A DNA stretch of 34,596 bases from assembly GCA_025201375.1 (NCBI GenBank), contig JAIWZP010000100.1:1-34596 (forward strand), given 5' to 3'. The stretch is from Gongronella butleri. Lineage: Eukaryota > Mucoromycota > Mucoromycetes > Mucorales > Cunninghamellaceae. The notes beneath the pieces were generated by a model. It had not been told where the DNA came from. It searched no databases and was given only the letters and a program-made list of their open reading frames with translations. Below are positions 1 to 11,639 of the stretch, piece after piece (position 1 is the stretch's first letter; each line of letters opens with the position of its first letter). The position numbers were made by a program, and so were the translations under genes.

Positions 1-8
1 TCTGCCTT

Positions 9-2802
9 TTAATTATTTTTGCAGTCTACAAAAAGCGATGTGCCGAGGGCAGAGGCATAGGCGTCTGCATCGAGGGCGGCAGGGATGGGATAGCAGCGGT
101 CCAGGACGTCCTCGAGCTCGTTTGAGTGTGATCCGGAAAAGACGAGCGGCAACTCGATGTTGCTTTGCTGGTTGGACGCGGCGGGATCGTCCAGAAGGGT
201 CATTTGGCCAATGTGGACGAGGCCCGAGGTGCGTGGCGGCAGGTGCGCCATGATGTCTTTGGGGTGCATGACGCGGATCGTCTCAATGTGGTGCATGGCG
301 AGCAATTGGCTGAACCGCTCGTCGCCAATACGCGGCGCGTGCAGGCCGCAATACGTCACGTGTCGGTCGCGCAATAGACCCGTGGACACGAGCGAGTACG
401 CGCACAATGCTGCCACGGCTAAAATGAAAAATGAGGGAAAAAAGAAATTGGATGAGTTTTTCTTCTTTTTATGATTTCTTTTTTTTTCGTTTTTTTCATC
501 TTTTTTTTTTTTTTTTACCAGCACCCATGCCGTGTCCGACCATGACGACGCGGTAGTGGAGGGGCAGGCCCTGGCAGATTTTCATGAGGAGGGTGGCAAC
601 GGTGATTTCACACTTGCGCCATGCCTGGAGGGCGCCGGACAGGACACAAGGCGGGGCGTCGGTGGCTGAGGACGACGAGGAGGAAGTGGTGGACGCATTG
701 TCGTCGTTGACATGGCCATTGGTGGTCGTTGCAGGGTCCACAGAGGCATGGTTGCTGTTTCGACCTCGCAACATGGTGACGCGGCGGCTGATTTTCCTCT
801 TGCGGCGCTGGTAATGCTGATGCAAAGTCGACGAGATGGGTGCGGGCGGGTCATCCTGATCGTCCTCTTGCCAGGGAACACTGGCAAAGAACAAAGGATC
901 CACGTCCAAACGAGCAAATGGTGGATTTGGAGGCGGCGCCGAGGGGAAGACCACGAGGATTTCCTGATGTTGATGATCAATGGCCAAGAACCCTTTGCTG
1001 TCGATGGAGGACGACGACGACGACGACGACGACGGGAAGAACGACAAGGAAAAGGAGCCTGCAGCGCCACCACCCGAAGAGCTGATGGATTCGGCGCATG
1101 ACAGCTGTTCGTTGGATTCGTGTTGCTGCTGGGTATAATGATGCAGGGTATGGCGGCGAGGAAAGGTATTGAACGCATCGGCAGCCGCCGCCGCCTTGTT
1201 GGTGGTGGAAGACGATGTGGATGGTGGTGGCGACGATGACAATGGCACGGCATGATTGTGACCACCATGGAGACCATTGTGACCATTGAGGCCATTGAGA
1301 TGCGCGCTGGTCGATGGCACAGGAGGAGGAGCAGCAGCAGCAGCAGCTGGAGATTGGGGCGACAAGGGCCGTGTGCTGCTGTGGTAAGAATAACGCGATG
1401 ATGGCGTGTACAGGTGGAAATGCGCGGAATCCGATGATGACGTGTTGAGAATGGGCTGCGCAAAAGTAATGGTGAAAAAGGGCACCAATGCATTCGTGGG
1501 TGTTGTTGGCGTCAACATGTTTGTGGTGGATTCGCGTGATTTGACCTCATCATCGACCATGGAAGGCGGCGTGAGATAGCTGTGCTGATTGATGGCGAGA
1601 ATCGAGGGGTCCGGGAACGCGAGATGCGGCGCCAATGCCACGTTTTGACATCGAGTGCATGCAAATCCATAGGTGGACGTGGTCGGATGCGTGACCAAGT
1701 CGTGCGATGCGAGCGCCATGGCTTCGGCATACCGACCGAGACGCGCAGACAATGGTGGCGTCAATGGCGACGCGATGGATGAGAGGGCAATGGGTGGGGA
1801 TGATAATGGTGGTGATGATGACGAAAAGGGGGCCATGGGAATGTACGTGGATGCCTGCATAAGAAGCGATTTGGGAACGAGGAATTGAGATGCCGAAGGG
1901 TGCGATGCATGAGCATGATGATGCGAAGATCGCGTCAAGCCGCCCAAAAGTAACGATGTGTGCCTGGTCGAAGCGCGGCGCGTGACTTTGGACGAATGAT
2001 TGGATGAATTCGTGGCAATCGACCCTAACGACGCATTGGACTTGCTTGTACGAATGGCAATCACGGGGCTCGGCTGTAAAAGTGTGGACGACGCGCTGCC
2101 AAGACGATGTGCGGACGATGAACCCGAAGACACCGACGAATTCTTGATTTGTTGCTTGAAAAACGCATTGACCGCTTGTTCTTCTTGGCATTGCGCAAGC
2201 AACCACGCAAATCGGTCCATGGACAGCCACACCATCTGATCATCGGCAGCCCCAAGTGCCACAAACGCTTTGCATGGGTCAAAATGGACAAATGCTCGCG
2301 GATTGCCACTTAATGGCACGGTTTGGCTGTTTTCAGGTACAAACACATGTCGCTCGCCATCAAGCACGACCACCCCTTGCGAAGGAGACAACAAGACACT
2401 TGCAGAAAGCGTCAGCGCAATCGATTGGCCATCAGACGCCGCTTCGGCTCCTGCAGCTCCTTCTTCTTCTTCCTCTTCTTCTTCTGCATCCCCCGCTGCC
2501 ACCTCTTCCAATCGCTCGTCCTCAGCCTCGAGATGATGCTGCTGCTGGTGTTGCTGCTGCTCTTCATGCAATTGTTGTTGCTGCTGTTGCTGCTGTTGCT
2601 GCTTTTGCTGCTTTTGCTGCTTTTGCTGCTGCTGCTGTAGTGCCGCCGCCGCTTCTTCTTCTTCCAGCCGTTGTGCCTTTTTCTTGCGATGGCGTGGCAG
2701 CCAGTGCTTCATCCCTCGAAAAGGTCGTAGTAGCCGGCTGCTTGTCGACGCCTGTGGCTCGGGGGAAAGCGCGGGCACGAGCAAAAGTGAAGACTTGGTC
2801 AT
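9..2802 (-). CDS. lipase class 3 (diacylglycerol-lipase-like) protein, predicted catalytically dead
   Basis: Two exons, 519..2802 and 9..418, with a GT-AG intron at 419..518; about 897 residues. The start at 2802 is the first Met after a pyrimidine-rich leader; the frame stays open upstream but encodes only a Phe-rich run. The N-terminal 590 or so residues are low complexity: poly-Gln/Glu around 50-100, Ser/His/Pro-rich stretches later. The lipase_3 fold is recognised at the C-terminus: a beta strand ILVVF near residue 614, the elbow VGHGMGAA (about 755-762, spanning the intron), APRIGDERF, and HPKDIMAHLPP with the conserved Asp at about 816. The family nucleophile G-x-S-x-G reads G-H-G-M-G, so Ser is Gly758 (codon GGC). 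The oxyanion-side RG(T) after the first strand reads FPSAP. A possible catalytic His is near 859. Inference: a pseudoenzyme or scaffold. Fold assignment is good; function is unknown. Confidence 0.8.
419..518 (-). other. intron in the lipase-like gene
   Basis: The donor GGTGCTG|gtaaaa and acceptor ttttag|CCGTGG join codon G|CC (Ala) and restore the nucleophile-elbow helix GHGMGAAVAAL, which neither open frame gives alone. On the coding strand, 16 A follow the donor. Confidence 0.85.
1010..1034. repeat. GAC trinucleotide repeat (poly-Ser coding)
   Basis: About eight tandem GAC units on the plus strand encode a Ser run in the minus-strand lipase-like protein. It is a probable length-polymorphic microsatellite. 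Confidence 0.8.
2555..2640. repeat. CAG/CTG-rich repeat (poly-Gln coding)
   Basis: Imperfect CTG/TTG triplets on the plus strand read as Gln with occasional Lys on the minus strand, at about residues 54-82 of the lipase-like protein. Confidence 0.8.
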
Positions 2803-3919
2803 GCTAATATATGAAGAACAAAAAGCGAAAAAGAAAACAAAAAAAAACAAAAAAAAAACAAAAAGAGAGGCAAAGAAAAAGAAAAAAAAGGACGCCCCTT
2901 TTTTAGGTTTAACCAGAAACACGAAAAAACAAGCTTTTCCTCGCCCATGCCGCGTCCAAATGCGCGTACCTTATTCCCATTCTCTTGTTTTCAATATATT
3001 TTTTGCCTCTTTTTCATGTGCCATACTTTGTGCTTCCTTGATTTGATTTTGTGCCATGTTGAGCCTATCGTCAAGTCGTCTTTTATCTCTTTTTATTGAT
3101 TTGAAACGGGACGAAGGAAAGGGGGCGGGAGAAAACAACGGTGCCGGATCCAAGTGGCAAACCAAAGAAAAGGGGAGGGCGGGCGCCAAGGTTGCACAGC
3201 CCACATTTGCCCCGTTCTCGCTCTATTTTTGTCAGGCCATCAAAACAATGGGCCATTTTATTTTGACATGGCACTCCTAGAGTTCTCCCCTTCCCCCCTT
3301 TGAAGCTTGTTTTTCTACACGCGTGTCCCGCGCGTCTGTGTTGTTTGTTTTTTATTTTTTTATTGTTTTTTTTGGGCCTTGCACCTTATTTCATGGTTGA
3401 TTTTTCTTCTTTTTTTTTTTTTTCTTTTGCATCGCATGGCTCCATCCGGCATGTGATGGTGGCCTGATTTGGCAACCTAGAATCACTGGCGTCCGCGCCA
3501 GTGGAAGAGTTTGCGATCCCCCAGGCAAACCTGGCAAGAATGGCAACCTGACACGCTTTTTTTTTTTTTGCGCCCAATTCCTCGTACATTGGCCTTTTTG
3601 GATCTGTTGGTGCACTTTGGTGCTAATTTTTGTTGGATTCTGCCTTGGCCATGTGCGCTGCTACCACATTTACACACGGTGCCTGGATTCCTAATCATCA
3701 TATCATCCGATTTTTTTTTTTTTTGCCTAAATTTCTGAATCAGGGGCAACAATGGAAGGCCAATGGCGGGTCAAAGGGGGCCAGCCATGGCCGGCCCGGG
3801 AAGCGGCGTTTTAAATAGACACTCGAAAAAGAAAAAAGAGCATTGGCACTTTTGCTTTCACCTCCTCGTTCACCACTTTTCCCCTTTTTTTTCTTTCATT
3901 TTCTCCCCTCATCTAGGCC
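2803..3919. other. divergent intergenic region between lipase-like gene and golgin
   Basis: No credible gene; short open frames are Lys/Phe-rich translations of homopolymers. Pyrimidine-rich tracts abut both start codons. Both starts also have an acceptor-like AG just before them (ttag-C-ATG on minus, tctag-gcc-ATG on plus), so 5' UTR introns ending at the start are possible. Confidence 0.7.
3809..3818 (+). promoter_or_regulatory. candidate TATA-like element of the golgin gene
   Basis: The sequence ttttaaatag lies about 105 bases upstream of the golgin start, in otherwise GC-rich DNA. Position and sequence fit a core promoter; nothing else supports it. Confidence 0.35.
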
Positions 3920-6900
3920 ATGAGCAACGCAGACGATGCCAATGGCAGCAGCACCATGTCGCCCAAGGAGCGGCAGGTGATGCGGCGCCTGGTCGAGAGG
4001 CTAAAGGCCACGACAGACGAGCGCGATGCACTGTTAAAGGCGCAAAAGGACAACAGTGGCACTGCCGCGCTCAAAAACCAGGTCGAGGAGCTGCTACTCG
4101 AGAAGGAGGAGTCGAAAAAGAGCCTGCTGCACTTTATGACAAAGGCGGACGACGCACAAGCCCAACTCGACGCCATGCAAGCGCAAGTCGCCCAAATCCA
4201 ATCAACACATGAAAAGGACAAGCTCAAAGTCCTCGCAGCAAAGGAAGACGAACACCGCCTGCAAATCGACAACAAAAATACGCTTGTCAATGAGCTGTCC
4301 AAGCAGCTGGAGGCCGCACTCGCCAACAATTCCCAGGAGAAGGTAAAAAAAAAAAAAAAAAAAAATCGAAAAGAACGAGAACAATGGCCATTGGATGTTG
4401 ATGCCTTTTCCTTTGGGTAGCTCCTGCAGCAAAAATTGGACGAACGCGACACCGTCATTGATGATTTGAAAAAGCAGCTCGACACGCATACCAGCGCCTC
4501 AACCGACGCCACTGCCAAAATAGCCGATTTGACAAGGCAAATTGACGAATTCAAAAAGCAAATCGAGGCAAACGGCGATGCGGACGCCAAGGTCAAGCAA
4601 TTGGAGGCGCAGCTGAGCGACAGCACGCAGAAATTGGCCACCTTGGAAAAGGAAAAGCAAGAAATGGCCAAGGACACGAACGACACGGCGGCCAAGATCA
4701 CGCAATTGGAGGCAAAGCTGACTGACCGCGACGCGTCCATCGCCGACATGCAAAAGCAGCTCGAATCGCACGCGTCGACTACCAAGGGCGCAGAAGCCAC
4801 CGTCAAGGAGCGCGATAATGCGATTTCCGCCTTGAAAAAGGAATTGGACGAGCTCACGACCGGTCGTAGCGATGCGACTGCCAAGGTCGAGCAATTGGAG
4901 GCGCAGCTGAACGACAGCACGAAGAAATTGGCCACCTTGGAAAAGGAAAAGCAAGAATTAGCCAAGGACACGAGCGACACGGCGGCCAAGATCAAGCAAT
5001 TGGAAGCGCAGTTGACCGAGCGCGACGCGTCCATCGCCGACATGCAAAAGCAGCTCGAATCGCACACGTCGACCAACAAGAGCGCCGAGGCAACCGTCAA
5101 GGACCACGAAAATACGATTTCCGCCCTGAAAAAGCAATTGGACGAGCAAGCGTCGGCCAAAAAGGAGCGAGACGACGAAATTGCCGAATTGAAGAAACAG
5201 GTCGACAGCAAAAAGGGCGGCGCCGACGCCAAGGCTACCAAGCTGCAGAATCAGCTCAAAAAGCGCGACGCGTCCATCGACGATCTCAACAAGCAAATTG
5301 ACACGCTCAAGACCAGCGCAAAGAGTGCCGAGACCACCATCTCGGAATTGAAGCAACAGGTCGACGCACACACTACCGACAATGCCGCCAAAATCGAGAC
5401 ATTGGAGGCGCAGCTGGCTGAGCGCGATGCATCCATCAAAGCCATGCAAGAGCAGCTCGACAGCCACACGTCTTTGAGCACCGACGCGCAGACGACTCTC
5501 CAGGAAAAGACTGACGCGGTGGCCGCCCTGGAAAAACAATTGGACGAGCAAAAGGCCAGTACCACGGACGCCCGTGCCAAGATTGAGCAACTAAAGGCCC
5601 AGGTGGCCGAACGCAAGCAGTCTGCAAAGAAGCTCAATAAGGAGCTTGCCGACGCCAAGAAGCAGCTTGAATCGCAAGGAATCGATGAGGCGGCCATCCT
5701 CAAGGAGAAGGACGAGACCATTGCCGCACTGAACAAGCAATTAGAGGAGTATGCTAGCGTTTCCACCAACGTTGAACAACTCAATGCCAAGCTGACTGAG
5801 CGCGATGCGATGCTGGACAAAGCCAACAACGAGATTGAAAAGTTGAAGAATGACTATGACGCTGCTGTCAAGAACTTGCAAGCTACGCAAAAGGAGAAAA
5901 CGGACGAATTGGCCGTCTTGACCAAGAAACTGCAAGATGTCACAACTAGCAGTAGCGACGCGGTTGCCAAGATGGAGCAATTGGAGGCACAGCTAGCCGA
6001 GCGCGACGAGTCCGTGGTGAATCTCGAAAAAGCGCTTGCCGACGCGAAAAAGCAAGTTGAATCGCACGCGACCACCGCCATAGACACTGAGGCGGCCCTC
6101 AAGGAGCGTGATGAAGCCATTGCCGCGCTCAAGAAGCAATTGGAAGAGCATGCCGCTGGCAGCAGCGACACTTTGGCCAAAATCGAGCAATTGGAAGTTC
6201 AATTGGCGGAGCGCGACTCGTCGGTGGCCACTCTCAAGCAACAATTGGAAGAGCAGGCGGCCGGCAGTAGCGACGCCGAGGCCAAGATCAAGCACTTGAC
6301 GGCACAGCTCAAGGAATTCGAGATGGAAAAGGACGAGGCCCTGCGACTTCTTGAGGTTGCCCGCGCCGACGCGCAATCGCATCAATTGAAGCTCAAGGAT
6401 GCGCACGAGTCGCTCAAGGTGGTCAAGGACACGCTGAATGAGCGCGACGTGGAGATTGACACGCACCGCAAGGAGGCCATCGATTTGGACGACAAGTTGA
6501 AAAAGCACGTTTCCGTACTCAACAAGACAAAGAAGCAGCTGGTCAAGCTGGAAAAGGAAAAGGCAGACTTGGCCGACGAGGTCGCTGCTCTGTCGGCGCG
6601 TGCCAACGACCTTGCCGCACAAGCCAGCAAATCCGAGTCGGAGCACAAGGTCGAGCTGCAGCGCATCAATCAAAAGTTGCAGGCTGTCGATGCGGAGCTT
6701 GCGACGGCGCAAAAGAACAGCAAAGACGCCGTCGACGCCAAGAATCGCCTGTTTGATGACATGCAGATGAAGCAGGCCGAATTCGAGAGCTCGCAGAGCC
6801 TTGTTCAAGACCTGCAGCACCGTCTTACCGAGGCAGACCGCCAGGCAGCAGAGGCCAACGAAAAGGCCGCCGCCATCGACGACTATCGCACCATGGCTGA

Positions 6901-7913
6901 CGACGCAAAGACCAGACTCGATCAGCAACAGCAGCATTGGCGCGATCAAGAACACCGCCTCGAGGCCCAAATCGAGCAGAACCGCGTCGACTTTGAAAAA
7001 GCCACAAACGACCACAATGACACAAAAGCAACCCTCAACGATACAATCGCCAAATTGCAAGAACTGGAACAATCTAGCACGCAATTGCAGCAAGAAATCG
7101 ACACAAAGACCGCGCTCAATGGCACTCTCGTGGAAGAAAAGACCCAGCTTGCCGATCGCTTAGACCAGCTTCTCGACGCTCTTGCTGCCTCTCAAAAAGA
7201 GGCCACAGAAGCAAACAATGCCCTGGTATTGCTTTTGAAAAGAGATGAGCAGCGGGTTTCTCATTTTTTATTTTTATTTCTCTCTCTAGTCCCAGCTGGA
7301 AAAGGACAAGGAACAGCGCGACCAAGCCCTCAAAGACAAGAGCAAGGAGGTCGATGACATGAAAATCCGTGAAGGCCACCTAAAGACGCTAAACAAGGTA
7401 AAAAAAAAAAAAAAAAAAAAAAGAGTAAAATGGGGGGGAGGGAAACGCGTCGCGCTTATCATTTCTCCCCCGCTCTAGACCCTCAAGGATGAGATCCGCA
7501 AGCTGTCGCGGTCGTCCGCACTTGTGTCCGATACCAGATCCAACACGCCGTCGCGCGCACAGTCGCCTAATCACGCGTCAGGCACACCGTCGTCACCAAT
7601 GCAGTCGTCGCCGCGAGGACCCTCACCATCGGCTAGCAGCCACACGCCCGGCACGTCAAATGCGCGACCCATTTCGTCCCCTGGCCGCCCATCGCCATCT
7701 TCGGAGGACGACGTCAACTTGGAGTACCTGCGCAACGTCGTTCTAAAGTTCCTGGAATCCAAAGCCACTAGGGTACGCTTGGAAAGATCATTGGAAAAAA
7801 AAACATCCTGGCTTACACATATCTTCGCTTTTTAGGCTCAATTGATCCCTGTACTCACCATGCTGCTCAAGTTCACGCCTGAAGAAATCAAGCGACTCCA
7901 AGCAAAGGCTTAA
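3920..7913 (+). CDS. IMH1: GRIP-domain golgin (Imh1-like), long coiled coil
   Basis: Five exons: 3920..4342, 4421..7225, 7290..7397, 7479..7772 and 7836..7913, all phase 0; 1235 residues. Residues 30-1120 are near-continuous coiled coil rich in Lys, Glu, Asp, Gln and Ala, with repeated blocks such as LEAQLxERDxS. A Ser/Pro-rich linker follows (about 1122-1187). The last 45 residues, beginning NLEYLRNVVLKFL, match the GRIP domain, with the key Tyr at about 1195 and the helix-rich tail spanning the last intron. GRIP domains bind Arl1-GTP on trans-Golgi membranes, so the protein is expected to be a peripheral trans-Golgi tether; yeast has one such protein, Imh1. The segment IREGHLKTLNKTLKDEIRKL, just before the linker, crosses intron 3 cleanly, which supports the exon model. 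The orthology symbol is by domain architecture only. Confidence 0.88.
4592..5179 (+). repeat. 98-codon tandem duplication in the golgin coiled coil
   Basis: Two adjacent blocks start at 4592 and 4886, a period of 294 bases (98 codons, in phase). Each contains LEAQL, LATLEKEKQE, AKDT and RDASIADMQKQLESH in the same order. Further downstream blocks are more diverged. This is recent internal duplication within the rod. Confidence 0.8.
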
Positions 7914-8357
7914 AATTGTCCGTTTTTATTTTACCCTCTCCCTCCCCCCCTCTCCCCCACCCTCTTTGTATATTTTGATTCGCCAGAAAATAGACGCTTT
8001 GATTTTTATCGCTCATGCTCATTTTCATTGTCCAGTTGGGCCCGCCCCTTTTTTTGGGGCGGCAGGGAAGGCGCTGCGGAAAGTGCGGTATTTAAAGCAA
8101 TTGCCCAAAAAAAGAACCCAATTTCATGCAACACAATCAAAAAAAAAAAAAAAAAAAAAGGGGGCTCGACAGAATTGGAGGTCATTTGAGGGCCATGGAC
8201 GCCTTTTGGTACCTTTGTCTGGATTCATTGTCCTGGCACCCTACAATCAAAGCTTCGAGTGACAATCATGCTGATCGAAAAAAATCAAAAGGCACGTCGC
8301 CATGGAACGTCGTTTTTTTTTTCTCTTTATCCCACTTTTTTTTTTTTGTTTCTTGCC
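7914..8357. other. intergenic region between golgin and unrecognised gene
   Basis: Holds the golgin 3' end, CT-rich (about 7930-7966), and the leader of the next gene, which has runs of A at about 8140-8159 and T shortly before the start. No gene and no clear AATAAA seen. Confidence 0.6.
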
Positions 8358-9632
8358 ATGGCAACCCCTCACACTCCTTACGTCGTGCCTGCCGTGCCTT
8401 GCTCCGGCGAACGACACACACTCTCGCCCATGCAAATGGATCCGCAACGTGACGCGAGTTCAGCCGCGGGTTCCGCTTGTCATCACGCCCATCCCCCATC
8501 ATCACTGCCTGGCATTGGAGCCCTGCTTGCCGTGCTTCCCAAGGTGACGCCCGCCGAGGAGCTGCTCTTGCGCCAATTCGCCAGTTTGGACAAGGTGTCA
8601 GCGCGAGAGCACATTGCGCAGATAGTCAAGCACGCTCAGGGCCACCGCCACGTTGACGCCCTGCAAAAGCTCTATCGTCGGCAGAACAAGACCACGCTCA
8701 AACTGATTGAAAAGTTCACGGGTGACTATGCAAGCCGTCGTGGCGTCCAAAAACACACACGCCGACACAACAAAAAGCAGCACCGTCATGTCTCCAAGAC
8801 CCGGGATGGTGACCAAAGCCAAGGAAGCAACAATGACGCCCCTCACGACATCAATGGCAGCCACGAAGGCAACCTACCTCTTGGAGGTGGCCCATTATTC
8901 GGAGCCGCTTCCCCAAATCCTCCAAATGGCGGCATGGAGGCTTTTCGTCACGTGGATGGTTGTCCTATGAACGCAACAGCCAACCCCATCCCGTTGAGTG
9001 CGGATCCGACGCAAGCTGCACAACAATGGGCCGCCATCCATGCGAGTTTGCAGCACGCCAGGTCAACGAGCATCGAATTGCAACGCATGCTGGCGACGCA
9101 TCGAACGCAAGTCGCTTCTGTGACACCAGCCGCGCTTGAATTGATCACAAAGCGCCTTGAAGCATTGGGCAAGACTATGGACATGCAGCATCAAGCACAG
9201 CAAGAGCTGAATCAGGTCATCAACAGATTGCTCCCGAATTTGACCGTGCAGGCGACCGTGACCGAAAAAATCAACTTGAACCAGCATCACCAGCACCAGC
9301 ACCAACGGCAACAGCACCAGCCAACACCAAATGCCTTTGCAGCGCAGAAAGCAGCCAAACAAAAGGTGCTTTCTACAGACATGACATTGACGCAGCATTT
9401 CTCGCCGTCCTCAAAGCTCGAGACAGCGGTGCCCATCCTGTCAACGCCGCCCCTCGTCTTTTGCCACTACCAGGCAGAACAGCAGCGACGATGCGCTTCA
9501 TCCACACTACCCGTCATCCAGCAACAACCAAAGACATCTACATCGGCAACCACGGCAAAGCATCAAGAGCACAATAACACACGCAAAACACGCGTCGCTC
9601 CCAAGAAGGGCAAGGAAAAACAAGTTGAGTAA
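8358..9632 (+). CDS. hypothetical protein, His/Gln-rich, intronless
   Basis: A single exon of 424 residues; I do not recognise a family. The start is the ATG in gccATGG directly after a T-rich leader; the open frame extends 33 codons upstream but only through Phe-rich leader. Visible parts: a Pro/Ser-rich N-terminus; a helical, charged block at about 65-125 (TPAEELLLRQF onward); a basic His/Lys/Arg-rich patch at about 130-150; a second helical block at about 215-295; then a His/Gln run near 313-325 and a basic Lys-rich tail. No signal peptide or membrane segment. It is the only gene here without an intron. Codon composition resembles its neighbours, so it is probably a real gene. The basic patches could suggest nucleic-acid binding; that is speculation. 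Confidence 0.7.
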   Translation: MATPHTPYVVPAVPCSGERHTLSPMQMDPQRDASSAAGSACHHAHPPSSLPGIGALLAVLPKVTPAEELLLRQFASLDKVSAREHIAQIVKHAQGHRHVDALQKLYRRQNKTTLKLIEKFTGDYASRRGVQKHTRRHNKKQHRHVSKTRDGDQSQGSNNDAPHDINGSHEGNLPLGGGPLFGAASPNPPNGGMEAFRHVDGCPMNATANPIPLSADPTQAAQQWAAIHASLQHARSTSIELQRMLATHRTQVASVTPAALELITKRLEALGKTMDMQHQAQQELNQVINRLLPNLTVQATVTEKINLNQHHQHQHQRQQHQPTPNAFAAQKAAKQKVLSTDMTLTQHFSPSSKLETAVPILSTPPLVFCHYQAEQQRRCASSTLPVIQQQPKTSTSATTAKHQEHNNTRKTRVAPKKGKEKQVE

Positions 9633-9773
9633 ATGGCCTGGCTTTTTTTTTATTAAAAAAACGACCGCTTTTGCTGGTCAACCAAGATCTGCAATCATGT
9701 TGACTTTGTTTTACAGTAGTAATATCACTTTTAATTTCTATACAGCATTAATTCTTGCACCATGAAGATGAAG

Positions 9774-9779
9774 AATAAA
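9774..9779 (+). terminator. candidate polyadenylation signal AATAAA
   Basis: AATAAA lies about 140 bases after the stop of the 8358..9632 gene. Confidence 0.4.
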
Positions 9780-10463
9780 AAGCAGCCAATTGCCATTGTT
9801 TAACGCGCAACGATCCGGCAAAAGCCATTCAAAAGTGTAAATACGATCTATCATAAAGTGAAAAAAAAACGGGTCTTGCAAGCCCCGGTGCGTTTGCTTG
9901 ATACTGTAAAAAAAAAAACTGTAGTTGGATACGTAGCCACTGCTTCGCAGTATTATGAGTGGTGCTTCAATCCGAGGACATAAATTTTACGGTACGTACC
10001 TCTCTGATTAAATGCCAACCCAAGAATGTATGATTCCGACCCCTTCGCCAGCCAGAAAATCCCAATTTACTGTATGAAAATCAACACAGCTCGCTACGTA
10101 TGATATCAACTTTTCAAGTGTCTGCCGCTCCATGAATACAGTATAGTATCTAGTATTATATTGTCATTTGCGCATTTTGGATACCTGTTTCTCGAAAACA
10201 ACAAGACAAAAAAAAAGGGGTTTGATCGTGCCAGTGACGAGAAAATCGATATTTTTCTAGAAATTCACAATTTTGGCTTTGGTGCGCTAAATTGTTACTG
10301 TATTCGATCAAGCCAAAAACTTACAAGTGGGAAAAGTCGCGCGTGGGGGCCGTTTTATCTTAGCCTGACAAAACCGATGCACAACCTTTGTGCACTTGCG
10401 ACACCAGATTTAATATTTCAACTCCAATTTTCTCGGGATTTAACAAGGTAACCCACGGCAGGC

Positions 10464-10672
10464 TTGCTGTGACAAAAGATACAGAATTTGATTCTCTATC
10501 AAATGAGACCAGCTTCACTGATGTGCGACCAAAACTGGTCGAGAAATTCAAGTTTCTAAAATTTTACTTTGTTCGCTTTTTTCTCGCGACCCGTCAAGTC
10601 CACTCCCGATTTTTATTGCAGATTTGCTTAGGAAGCGGGGGTGGTCAATGCACCAAATGAGATGACTCTTAA
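10464..10672. repeat. diverged dispersed repeat, copy A
   Basis: It shares with 11640..11840 the ordered landmarks CTATCxAATGAGA, GATG, AAAACT, a shared GATTTGCT and a second AATGAGATGACT about 155 bases after the first. I judge identity at roughly two thirds by eye over the best 60-70 bases. Confidence 0.45.
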
Positions 10673-11639
10673 AGCCCTGATGTGTAGGTTGCCAAACGGA
10701 TTTGAGATCTTTGTCTCAGCTTGAACCTCTCAAGCAGGGGACCCTCCAGATGCATTTTGACCTGACCAACCTTTTTTTTCCAAAATTCGAAAAGAAATCA
10801 TTTCACCGCCAAAGACTTGTCACAATGCCACGAAGCTTTTCCAACCATAGAATTTGACTCCTCTCTTTTCAGAAAAAAATTAAAACACCGATATCAATCT
10901 GTTGGTTCGGCGAGAAACTTGACATTGCTAAAATTTTGGCTGTAGCGCGTTTTTTAAAAAATCATTTCGCGATGAAATCGTGCTTGCTTCAATCACCGCG
11001 AAATTTTACCACATGTAGCACGATTCGCGCCTCTTTTTTTTTTAGGAAAAATTGAAAACCGGAGATCGATCAGGCTGTTGTCGAAGTAATGACCAATTTC
11101 ACGAAAATGTGCAAACTCAATCTGATGAACGCCAAAAATGAAGGTTAGATCATTGCCAAATATCATACAGTAAGTCTGCCTTTTGATAATTTCCTTCCAA
11201 AACTCATTAAAAACCAGAGGTCGATCAACCGGGCTGTTGACAATTTTGAAAAATCGGCAATTTTTGAACGATTTGCACAAACCCGATTTTAAAAACCACA
11301 AATTATGGTTGGATCGCCTCCAAACTCCCTTGATTTAGGCCATTTCGTTGCGTCTTTTTCGACATGATGTTGAACATCAGAGACCATCATTGAGTGGTTG
11401 CGCAGATGAAGCCTTAATATCGACATTTTCATAATTATAACATTGTCTTGGTCAAATTCTTTTTCGATCGCAATGAAACTTGCATTGTTCGAATCAGACG
11501 GGCGGGCTCGGACGTCATTTCCAAAAAGTTTGTTTGTCCGATGCGTGACCTTTGTACTGTACGCTTGTGAAAGCCGTTCAAACATTTCAAAAATTTCCAA
11601 CCTCGATGTTCTCGGCAACGGGTTGTACAACACACGGCG

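Noticed and set aside
582..1493. 303-codon minus-strand open frame overlapping the lipase-like gene in another frame
   Set aside because: Arg/Pro/His-rich shadow of triplet repeats; the main frame carries the lipase fold motifs.
3913..5241. Long minus-strand open frame (442 codons) opposite the golgin, and a second at 5993..7093
   Set aside because: Both are Ser/Leu/Cys-rich mirror translations of the Lys/Glu/Ala coiled-coil codons, which rarely create antisense stops. The plus strand has domains, introns and a GRIP end.
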